NCBI RefSeq assembly: GCF_043195105.1
Contig: NZ_JBAFWO010000001.1
Strand: one strand, 5' to 3'
DNA: 64,000 nucleotides
Origin: NCEH01 sp002257205
Lineage (GTDB): Bacteria; Pseudomonadota; Alphaproteobacteria; Rhizobiales; Xanthobacteraceae
Shown here: in pieces, positions 25,073-32,587 of the stretch
Layout: each line of letters starts with the position of its first letter
Position numbering within the stretch: position 1 is the stretch's first letter
Translations under genes and position numbers: made by a program
Notes under the pieces: model-generated
The model's database searches: none
The model's input: only the letters and a program-made list of their open reading frames with translations
What the model was told of the DNA's origin: nothing

Positions 25073-26394
25073 TGCTCGACAATTCCTATCTTCTGAAGGC
25101 GCCAGTGGCGCCGAGCGACTGGAAGGCCGTGCTTTCCTGGGGGTATCTGATCGTTGCGCTCTCGCTGGCGGGGACGCTGGGATGGGCGACGTTCGCCCGC
25201 ATCGACAGCGCGGTGATCGCCAGCGGCGTCGTCTCGGTGGAATCCAACCGCAAGACCATCCAGCACCTGGAGGGCGGCATCGTCGGCGAGATCCTGGTGC
25301 GGGACGGAAGCGTCGTGAATGCGGGCGATGTGCTGCTGCGCCTTGATCCTACCCGCTCCGAGGCGACCGCGCAGCTTTATCGCAAGCAATTGGCGCAGGC
25401 CCTGGTCCTGGAAGCGCGCCTGGAAGCGCAGCGCAACATGGCGGACAGCATTACGTTTCCGCCGGAAGTCACCGCCATGATGAAAGACCCGATCGTGGCG
25501 GATGCGGTGAACGACAACAAGAAGCAGTTCGAGGCCCGCCGCGATTCCCTGCTCGGGACGCTCAATGTCAATGCCTCGCAGGCCCTGCAGGCGCAGCGGG
25601 ATATCGAACAGGCCCAGATCCAGCGCACCAACAACCAGGAACAGCTGGTGACCGTGAATCAGGAATTGGAGGCTCTGCGCGAGTTGAAGGCGAAGGGGCT
25701 CGTCTCGGTTCCCCGGATCGCGGCCACGGAGCGCCAGCAGCTGACCATGCAGGGGCAGATCGACGCTGCGACCGTCGCAGAAGCCAAGGGGCAGGAGCGG
25801 CTTCGCGAGCTCAGTGCCCAGGCCGAGCAATTGCGCAAGGAGTACCGCCAGGAAGCGGCCAATCTCGTTTCAGACGTGCGCAAGGCCATCGGAGATGCGC
25901 GCCAGCAGATCGTTGTGGCCCAGGACACCCTCTCCCGCATCGAGATCAAGGCGCCGGTTTCCGGCATCGTGCAGCAGATGAAGGTGTTCACCATCGGCGG
26001 CGTGATCCGGGCGGGCGACCCGATTATGGATATCGTGCCCGCCTCCGACACGCTCGTCATCCGCTCCAAGGTCCTGCCCGTCGATATCGATCGTGTGCTG
26101 ATCGGCGAGGATGTGCGGATCCAGCTGCCACAGTTCCAGTCCTACGGCAGCATGTCGATGAAGGGCAAGATCCGCACCGTGAGCGCCGATGCGCAACAGG
26201 ATTCGCCGACCACCGCATCCTATTATGCCGTGGAGGTGGATGTGGACCGCAAGTCGATCCCGGAGGAGATCAACGACAAGCTGATGCCCGGCATGAATGC
26301 CACGGCCATCATGCCCACCGGACGGCGCACGGTGATGCAATATCTGCTGAGTCCGCTGATCGATCGGCTTTCCACCGCCCTGCGCGAGCGCTGA
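25072..26394 (+). CDS. Type I secretion membrane fusion protein, HlyD family (PrtE/RsaE-like)
   Basis: A 440-residue adaptor with one N-terminal transmembrane segment (about residues 22-42, GYLIVALSLAGTLGWATF), a lipoyl-like half-motif (IQHLEGGIVGEILVRDGSVV, near 64-83), a long coiled-coil region (about 100-290 rich in Gln, Glu, Leu) and the closing half-motif IKAPVSGIVQQMKVFTIGGVI. The C-terminal RSKVLPVDIDRVLIG to MPGMNATAIM block is typical. It bridges the ABC exporter and a TolC-like outer-membrane channel, which is not encoded in the window. Last gene of the secretion operon. Confidence 0.94.
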   Translation: MLDNSYLLKAPVAPSDWKAVLSWGYLIVALSLAGTLGWATFARIDSAVIASGVVSVESNRKTIQHLEGGIVGEILVRDGSVVNAGDVLLRLDPTRSEATAQLYRKQLAQALVLEARLEAQRNMADSITFPPEVTAMMKDPIVADAVNDNKKQFEARRDSLLGTLNVNASQALQAQRDIEQAQIQRTNNQEQLVTVNQELEALRELKAKGLVSVPRIAATERQQLTMQGQIDAATVAEAKGQERLRELSAQAEQLRKEYRQEAANLVSDVRKAIGDARQQIVVAQDTLSRIEIKAPVSGIVQQMKVFTIGGVIRAGDPIMDIVPASDTLVIRSKVLPVDIDRVLIGEDVRIQLPQFQSYGSMSMKGKIRTVSADAQQDSPTTASYYAVEVDVDRKSIPEEINDKLMPGMNATAIMPTGRRTVMQYLLSPLIDRLSTALRER

Positions 26395-26520
26395 GCACGC
26401 TTGATCGGCTTCCTTGGTCGGGCTGAAGGAGGCTCCACGCCCCTTCAGCGGGACGCCCCTTTTCGCGGATCGGGTGGTCGGGCAGCGCTTCAAATATCGC
26501 GGGTGAGGCGTTTTTCGGGC

Positions 26521-26540
26521 GCGCACCGGCGCCGGTGCGC
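26521..26540. terminator. 20-bp perfect palindrome between convergent operons
   Basis: GCGCACCGGC followed immediately by its reverse complement forms a perfect palindrome in the 157-nt gap between the stop codons of the fusion protein gene and the large glycosyltransferase gene. No T run follows on either strand, so it may act as a transcript-stabilising hairpin or a weak bidirectional terminator. Confidence 0.5.
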
Positions 26541-26551
26541 TCGAAGCGGCG

Positions 26552-29035
26552 TCAAAGCCCGGCCGGCCAGCCCTGCGGCGGCTGCGGCTCGGCAATCCGG
26601 GGAGCGGGACGCATCGGCGGCCAGCACAAGGCGCTATAGGGTGCCCCCTCCCGGGTCAGGATGGGATTGTAAAGCAGGTCCTGCGCGAGGGTGGCGCTCC
26701 AGCGTGCGCGTAGGCTCCGCAATTCCCGGGCGCGGGCGGCCGCCAGCGGCGAGCGGCCGAGCGCTGAAGTGCCGATTCGGCCCGGCGCAAGGTCGCGCAC
26801 CACGGCGTTCGGCGTCATCACCAGGCGCTTGCCGCGTGCCCGCAGCCGCAGGCTGGCGTCGATGCCGGCAAAGAAGGTGGGGAAGCGCAGCGCATCCAGG
26901 CCACCGAGATCGCGCAGGAGCGCGGGCCGCACGGCCACGCAATCGAAGCTCAGCGCCGAGACCTCGTGCGCCACGCGCAGCAGATCGCCATAGCCGGGGT
27001 CCGAGATCCGCCGGCCGGCGAAGGCGCGCACCACATCAAGGTTGGGGCCGAGCACATAGCCCGCGTCGCAGACATGGTCCTCCGCGTCGATCACGAGCGG
27101 CGCCACGGCGCCCGTGTCGCGTCCCTCCAGCCGGCAGCGCAGTTCGTCGAGCCAATCCTCGTTGAGGGGGGCCATGCCGCCGGAAAGGAAGATCACCGAC
27201 TGGCCTTCCGCGCCCGCCACCACCGCATTGAAGGTTTCGGCGCCGCGTGGATTGGCGCGTTGCAGCACTTTGACCTTGGGCAGAGGGGAAAGCAGCGGCG
27301 CCAGGGCCGGATTCACCTTGCCGGGGGGCAGGATGATGATCAACTCCCCATCGACACGGCGCAGGGCCGGCAACGCCGCCCGCAGGCAGCGTTCCGCCAA
27401 TGCCGGATATGAGGCCGCATCCACAACCAGGTCGACGCGTTCGCGCGGTGGCGCCCGGGCAATGCGCACGGCGGGCAGGCATTCGCCGATCGCGATCGCC
27501 TGTCGGGCGATCTGCTTGGTGACGGCGAGATGTTCCGCCGTCGCCCGGTTCAAGGCGGCGTGTCCTCGTCGCAGGCACGCCGCCGGCACCCGCGCCAGCG
27601 CGCCCGGCATATGAACGATGGCGCCGACCGGCAGCGGATGAAAGTCATAAAGGAAATTGGCCAGCCGGAAGACGGAATTGGCGCCGCGCTTCAGCGCCGT
27701 GCGCAGGGCCGGCGTGCGCAGCACGAAGCAGCGGGCGGCAAACCCCTGCTCCAGGCTGCGTTCATAATCGGCGGCGGGGAAGGCGAGGGGCCAGACGGTG
27801 CCATCGGCCTCTTCCACATCCACGTCGGCGAACAGCATGATGGCGCGGGGATGGTCCGCCAGCGCCTGGGCGATCCGCGTCACGCCGCCGGGCCGCAGGC
27901 GCGCGCCGGCGGGGAGGAAGGCGAAGGCGGTGCTGTTCCGCGCCTCGCCGGTCATGAAGGCACCCAGCGGTGCGGGATCGAAATTCGCCTTGGCGCCATC
28001 GCTCGGCAATGCGCCGGCGACCCATTGCCCGCCTTGGTGCTGAAGTGCGCCGAAGGAGACGTCGAGCGCGTCTTCCCCCAGAAAGACCAAAGCGAGTTGC
28101 TCCGCCGCCGTGCCTTCGGGCAGCGCGAGCGCCGGCGCGGGGGGCTGTGCGGCGCACCAGGCTTCGTATTCGGTGAAGGGGAGGGAGCGGGGAAACAGCT
28201 TTTCGTGCAGGTCGATGCGGACCGCTTCGGAATGCCGGTCCGACCCGTCGTCTGGAAATTGGCGCTCGAGCAGCGCACGCACCGGATCGGCGAAGGCCAG
28301 GAAAGGCACGGCGGCGCCGCCCACCGGCTGCCCATTGCCCACCGCCTGCCCTGCACCGATCTCCTGTTCTGTGCTCATCTCCTGCCCGCCGCTGATGTCC
28401 CAGCTGCCGACCGATGGGCCGGCGATGGTGAATACGGCCTGATGCAGGCGCCCGTCGGCGAGGGTTTGCGGCAATTCCAGATCAAAGCCGCGCACCGGCT
28501 GGAGCACGCCATCGGCGAAGGCGCCGCCCCAGCGGTCCGCCGGGACGTCCATCACCGCATCGCCATCCACCGCCACCAGAATACGCGGCGTGGCGGCATC
28601 CTCGCCCGAGCCGGGCTGGCGCACCCAGCCGCGGAACCTGAGGTTGCCGAGCCATTCCACATGGCCGCGCGCGGCCTCGCCCGCCGGCTCGACCGGCTCG
28701 GTCAGGGGCAGGACTTCGTCCACATTGGCCAGCCGCGCCTCAAAGCGGGTGGCGCTGGCATGCACCGGGGCGGGGACGAGGAACTGGAAACCGTAGCAGC
28801 CATCGCCGATCCCCGCTTCGGCGAGCACCGGATGGAACAGGTCCGCGCGCGTGACCTGGATCGGCACGCCGTCCACCAGCAATTCCACCACATGGCGCCG
28901 CGTGAGGTCTTCCGGGTCCATGACGAAACCGGAGAAGCCGGTCTCGCCCGAGGCGCCGAATGCCGCCCGCACGCCGCATGCCATGGGCACGCCGATGGCC
29001 ACCATCTCGGACAGGGCAGGGAGAGCGGAATTCAT
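26552..29035 (-). CDS. Large multidomain glycosyltransferase-like protein (GT2 type)
   Basis: An 827-residue cytoplasmic protein. Two beta-sandwich modules open it: residues about 22-108 (TGFSGFVMDPEDL...VELLVDGVPI) and 122-205 (GHVEWLGNLRFRGWVRQP...ILVAVDGDAV), of the 'RGWAxD' kind found on alphaproteobacterial glycosyltransferases. Residues about 312-480 look like part of a GT-A domain (IMLFADVDVEEADG at 399-412 could carry the metal-binding Asp), and 534-750 like a second GT-A domain. In the second, the expected DxD after SVIFL is replaced by SGGM, so catalysis there is doubtful. It overlaps the preceding glycosyltransferase gene by ATGA. Probably modifies the RTX protein or a surface polysaccharide. 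Confidence 0.7.
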   Translation of the reverse strand: MNSALPALSEMVAIGVPMACGVRAAFGASGETGFSGFVMDPEDLTRRHVVELLVDGVPIQVTRADLFHPVLAEAGIGDGCYGFQFLVPAPVHASATRFEARLANVDEVLPLTEPVEPAGEAARGHVEWLGNLRFRGWVRQPGSGEDAATPRILVAVDGDAVMDVPADRWGGAFADGVLQPVRGFDLELPQTLADGRLHQAVFTIAGPSVGSWDISGGQEMSTEQEIGAGQAVGNGQPVGGAAVPFLAFADPVRALLERQFPDDGSDRHSEAVRIDLHEKLFPRSLPFTEYEAWCAAQPPAPALALPEGTAAEQLALVFLGEDALDVSFGALQHQGGQWVAGALPSDGAKANFDPAPLGAFMTGEARNSTAFAFLPAGARLRPGGVTRIAQALADHPRAIMLFADVDVEEADGTVWPLAFPAADYERSLEQGFAARCFVLRTPALRTALKRGANSVFRLANFLYDFHPLPVGAIVHMPGALARVPAACLRRGHAALNRATAEHLAVTKQIARQAIAIGECLPAVRIARAPPRERVDLVVDAASYPALAERCLRAALPALRRVDGELIIILPPGKVNPALAPLLSPLPKVKVLQRANPRGAETFNAVVAGAEGQSVIFLSGGMAPLNEDWLDELRCRLEGRDTGAVAPLVIDAEDHVCDAGYVLGPNLDVVRAFAGRRISDPGYGDLLRVAHEVSALSFDCVAVRPALLRDLGGLDALRFPTFFAGIDASLRLRARGKRLVMTPNAVVRDLAPGRIGTSALGRSPLAAARARELRSLRARWSATLAQDLLYNPILTREGAPYSALCWPPMRPAPRIAEPQPPQGWPAGL

Positions 29036-31503
29036 TGCGGGGGCAGGCTCCTGATCCAGTCAAGGATGTACCGGACAGCTTCGGAATTTGCCATGTCCGG
29101 CGCAAGAACCAGATCGCCGATGGCACCGGTGCCTACGCCAAAGAACGCGCATGGTAAATTGCTGCGCCCCGCCGCCATGGCCAGCGGATGGCCGAGCCCT
29201 TCGCGGTCGGCGATGACGATGCGGCCGATCTCCAGCGCGGCCATCAGGTCCGCCGCCTCATGGGCCTGCACGGGACCCAGCACCACCAGTTCGGGAAGGC
29301 TGGCAAGGGCACGGTCGTCGAGGCTCGAGCCGAGCACGAACAGCGCATTGCCCGCGCCCGCGGCCCTCAGTGCCAGGGAGAGCGCATGCGCAAGCCCGTG
29401 GGCGCGCGCCTCCGGATGGGGCAGCAGCAGGCCGATCGGCGCATCGCTCAGCGGCACCGTCGCCCGCGCGGTCGTCCGGAACGGGCCGGCCGCGTCCCGC
29501 ACTTTCCACGGCAGCACGAGGCGCTGGCCGCGCACCGCTTGTGCGATCTGCTCATGGGCCGGCGACACGGCGCCGATGGCCGGCTCGGCGAAGACGGGCC
29601 AGAGCCGGGCGGTCGTGCCCGGGCGAACCGGCAGCGCATGGATGCGCACCTCGATCGAAACACCGAGGCCGCACAGAATCTGCCAGAGAGCATCCGGCAG
29701 CGCTTCATGGCCGAGCACCTCGATCTGCGCGAGCGGGCGCCGGGCGAGATCGGCGGCGAGCGCGAACGCATCCTCGGGGTTCGCGAGGTCGAAACGCAGA
29801 TTTTGCGGAAAGCCGCCGTCCGAGGCTGAAAGATAGAGGTGCCAGGCGCCGGGGCGGCCCTTGAGCGCGGCGCGCAGCACCGGCGCGGCCGCGTCTTCTC
29901 CATGCGCGTGCAGCAGCGCGTCCGCAGCCGTGGCGAGGTTCGGTCCGTGCACCAGCAGGCGCACGGGGCGACTGTCCGGGGGCAGGTCGGCTTCGATGGC
30001 GGCGCGCACGCCGCGCAAGGGATCGGCGGCCACGAAGCTTCCGCACGCCGCCTCATAGGTGGGAAACGCGGCGCCGAGGCGCTTGAGGTTGCGCACCACG
30101 AGGCCGCGCTTCTCGCCCTTGAAGGAGCGCGTGCCCTCATGCCCCACATAAAGGTCCGCCGCGCACACATTGCGCCAGCCGAAGGCGCGCGCGCGCAGGC
30201 AGAAGTCGGCATCTTCCAGATAGCCGCGCCCCCAGCCTCCCGATAAATGGCCGACATCGTCGAGGCAGCGGCGGGTGATGTAGAGGCAGAAGCCGATGCC
30301 GCTCGGCAGGTCGATGACGACGCCGCCATTGGTCCGCTCGGCGCTCGCGTCGATGCGTGCCAGCGCCTTGGCGTCGGGCAGGGGATTGGCGCGGAACGGA
30401 ACCGGCAGGCTCACGAACTCCCCATTATTGGAGAGCGGAACCACCGTTCCGATATCCTCGGCGCCATAGGCGGCGGCGCGCAGCCGTTCGGCGAACCGCG
30501 CCGGCAGCACCGTATCGGCGTTCAGCAGCAAGATGTCCCCGTGCGGGATCGCGGCGATGCCGCGATTGACCGAGCGCACGAAGCCGAGGTTGAGCGGGTT
30601 GTCCAGAATGTCGAGATGGGGCGCGGAAAGCCCGGCCAGATAGGCGCGCAGGTTGTCGTCCGGCGGATCGTCCGCCACCAGCAGAATGCGGGTGTCGATC
30701 GAGGGGCGGTGCGCCAGCACGCTTTCGATGCAGCGCTGCGTTGCCGCCGCATCGTCATGGACCGGAATGAGGAGGGTGAGATGTTCGCCCCGTTCATCGT
30801 CCCGTCCATCCTGGGGGGCGGGCGCGCGGCGGGCAGGAACCGGCTCCGGCGCGGTCTGCCGCACCAGGCCGTACCGCTGGTCTCCCACGCGCACGAACAC
30901 ATGGGCGTCCGCCGGCGGTAGGGAAAGTTCGATCGCGGCGGCGCGCCCGAATGGCGCGGCCAGGGGGTGGTCGCCCTGCGGGTCGAGCGTCCAGCTCTCC
31001 TGTCCGTCCGGGGTGAGGAAAACCAGGGCGGCGGTCGCGTCCGCCGGCCATGTGGCGAATCCGTGCAGGCGGCCGGCGGACCACTCGAGATGGGCGAAGG
31101 CCGCGTGGCCGATCGCCCGCAGGGCGCGCAGCGCGGCCCCACGCAGGCCGGGCTCGGCGGCGGTGCCCGCGAGGCGCAACGCGGCCTGCTCCTCCTCGGC
31201 GGCGGTGCCGTGGCTGAACAGGATGGCCGCCGCGCTCGCCTCATGCGGATCGAGCGCGATCAGCCGGCGCGCGGCCCGCACGGCCCCCTCGGCCCGGCCC
31301 AGCATCAGATAGGCATAAGCGAGGCGCAGTAGGTCGGCCGGCGCGTCCACCGCTTTGCCGCGTGTATCGCGCTCGGCCTCCGCGAGGGCGATCAGCGGAC
31401 GAACCGCCGCCTCGGCGGTATCGGCTTTCAGCCCGAGTAGAAGTGACCCGCGCGCGGTCTGCAATCCCGTTCGCGAGGCGCGCTGGTCCACGGTCCCGGT
31501 CAC
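29032..31503 (-). CDS. Glycosyltransferase family 2 protein with TPR-like N-terminus
   Basis: An 823-residue protein. Residues about 30-130 are helical with TPR-like repeats (LAYAYLMLGRAEGAVRAARRLIALDP), and 241-500 form a GT2 GT-A domain: LTLLIPVHDDAAATQRCIESVL at 242, LLLNADT at 325-331 as the DxD region, and GRGYLEDADFCLRARAFGW as the acceptor/base region, resembling rhamnosyltransferases. The C-terminal 300 residues have no recognised family. The start is uncertain: GTG at 31503 was chosen to avoid a 118-nt overlap with the methyltransferase gene; GTG at 31491 is also possible. Middle gene of the operon. Confidence 0.75.
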   Translation of the reverse strand: MTGTVDQRASRTGLQTARGSLLLGLKADTAEAAVRPLIALAEAERDTRGKAVDAPADLLRLAYAYLMLGRAEGAVRAARRLIALDPHEASAAAILFSHGTAAEEEQAALRLAGTAAEPGLRGAALRALRAIGHAAFAHLEWSAGRLHGFATWPADATAALVFLTPDGQESWTLDPQGDHPLAAPFGRAAAIELSLPPADAHVFVRVGDQRYGLVRQTAPEPVPARRAPAPQDGRDDERGEHLTLLIPVHDDAAATQRCIESVLAHRPSIDTRILLVADDPPDDNLRAYLAGLSAPHLDILDNPLNLGFVRSVNRGIAAIPHGDILLLNADTVLPARFAERLRAAAYGAEDIGTVVPLSNNGEFVSLPVPFRANPLPDAKALARIDASAERTNGGVVIDLPSGIGFCLYITRRCLDDVGHLSGGWGRGYLEDADFCLRARAFGWRNVCAADLYVGHEGTRSFKGEKRGLVVRNLKRLGAAFPTYEAACGSFVAADPLRGVRAAIEADLPPDSRPVRLLVHGPNLATAADALLHAHGEDAAAPVLRAALKGRPGAWHLYLSASDGGFPQNLRFDLANPEDAFALAADLARRPLAQIEVLGHEALPDALWQILCGLGVSIEVRIHALPVRPGTTARLWPVFAEPAIGAVSPAHEQIAQAVRGQRLVLPWKVRDAAGPFRTTARATVPLSDAPIGLLLPHPEARAHGLAHALSLALRAAGAGNALFVLGSSLDDRALASLPELVVLGPVQAHEAADLMAALEIGRIVIADREGLGHPLAMAAGRSNLPCAFFGVGTGAIGDLVLAPDMANSEAVRYILDWIRSLPPQ

Positions 31504-31526
31504 CGGCGCGGACCCATGGGCGGGGC

Positions 31527-32192
31527 CTAGGCCGTGCGCGCGCGGGGCGCTGCTTCGCGGGGGTCTTGCAGCAACGCCGCTTGCGGCGTGCCGGACAGGC
31601 AGTGGTTGGCCAGATCCATGGAGCCGACGAGCGCCAGAACCCACAGATCGTAGGAGCCGCCTTTCATGGCGCGCACCTCCCGGAACCCGGCGGCCACCAG
31701 CTTGTCCGCCAGCCGCCGCAAGGTGAAGCCGGTGTTATGGGCCATATGGCTCTGCCCGGCCGCGACCGAGGCGGAATGGCCGAACAGCATGTCCAGCGCC
31801 GTGATCGGCCCCGCCGGCGAGACATAAGCGACGTCTTCCAGCCGGCCATCCGCCACCAGCTTGGCGATGCTGGCGATGTCGGGGCAGGTGATCAGGGCGA
31901 ATCCGTCGCCGCTCAGAATCCTGCGGAATTCCGCCATGGCCAGCGGCACTTCGTGGGCGTGCAGATGCTCCACATTGTGCGAGGACCAGACGGCGTCGAA
32001 GCTGCCATCCTTGATCTGCGGCATGGAGACCATGCTGCCGACGATGTCGGGTGCCACGCGCGGTTCGATATCAAGACGGACCTCGGTCCATTCCTGGCGA
32101 TGAAAGGCCGGGTGGAGTCCTTTGCGTGTCGCAGGACCGGATCCGACGTTCAGGACCCATCGCTGCAAGCGCTCAATCTCGTCCGCCGGCAA
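31527..32192 (-). CDS. Class I SAM-dependent methyltransferase
   Basis: A 221-residue methyltransferase. The SAM-binding loop reads WVLNVGSGPATRKG (residues 12-25), the acidic strand-2 end is EVRLDIEP, and SFDAVWSSHNVEHLHAHEVPLAMAEFRRIL is the common 'HxxEHL' block of methyltransferase type 11 domains. Such enzymes in glycan operons often O-methylate a terminal sugar. It is first in the operon with the two large glycosyltransferases, 24 nt before the next. Upstream is a repeat-rich non-coding region. Confidence 0.85.
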   Translation of the reverse strand: MPADEIERLQRWVLNVGSGPATRKGLHPAFHRQEWTEVRLDIEPRVAPDIVGSMVSMPQIKDGSFDAVWSSHNVEHLHAHEVPLAMAEFRRILSGDGFALITCPDIASIAKLVADGRLEDVAYVSPAGPITALDMLFGHSASVAAGQSHMAHNTGFTLRRLADKLVAAGFREVRAMKGGSYDLWVLALVGSMDLANHCLSGTPQAALLQDPREAAPRARTA

Positions 32193-32391
32193 TTATCGTC
32201 TCCCTTGCCACGCTTCGGCAGCCCTTGTTTGGATCGTTTTGGGGTCTTCCGCCCCGCTTTTCGTCACCTGGAGGGCAGATTGAATTTGTTCTTAAATAAC
32301 ATGATGTGCCCGCCTCTGCCAGAGCCGGGCGCGCGGGCGAATCGCGCCCGCCGACGTCATGGCCGCGCCGCTGATTTCTGAAGCATGGCGA

Positions 32392-32427
32392 GGCGGGTTT
32401 CCTGGCGGGTTTCCTGGCAGATTTCCT
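32392..32427. repeat. Three 12-bp tandem repeats
   Basis: Two perfect copies of GGCGGGTTTCCT and a third with two changes (GGCAGATTTCCT) lie about 200 bp upstream of the methyltransferase start, followed by further G-rich imperfect repeats. Slippage here could alter distance between promoter elements. Confidence 0.75.
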
Positions 32428-32524
32428 GAGGAACGCACGCGAGGCAAAGGGGTGCGCAAGGGGCGCAAGGGGCGCCGAGAAGAGGGCGCCGAGAAGGGGC
32501 GGTGGATCGAGGACCAGGCTCATG

Positions 32525-32551
32525 AAAAAAGGGGCCGTGCGGCCCCTTTTT
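32525..32551. terminator. Bidirectional intrinsic terminator after the TPR gene
   Basis: GGGGCC-GTGC-GGCCCC is flanked by six A on one side and five T on the other, so it forms a stem plus T run on both strands. It lies 37 nt past the TPR gene stop codon and terminates that minus-strand gene. Confidence 0.9.
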
Positions 32552-32587
32552 CTGCTCCGTTCGCGAGGCCCGGCGCCGGCCGTGCCC

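Larger units (their letters stand above)
32193..32587. other. Intergenic region with short tandem repeats, promoter side of the glycosyltransferase operon
   Basis: No gene is visible. The region contains tandem repeats (32392-32427 and a purine-rich GGGGCGC-type series to about 32505), a bidirectional hairpin terminator (32525-32551), and a locally AT-rich stretch near 32277-32305 (GAATTTGTTCTTAAATAAC) that could be the operon's promoter. Confidence 0.5.
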
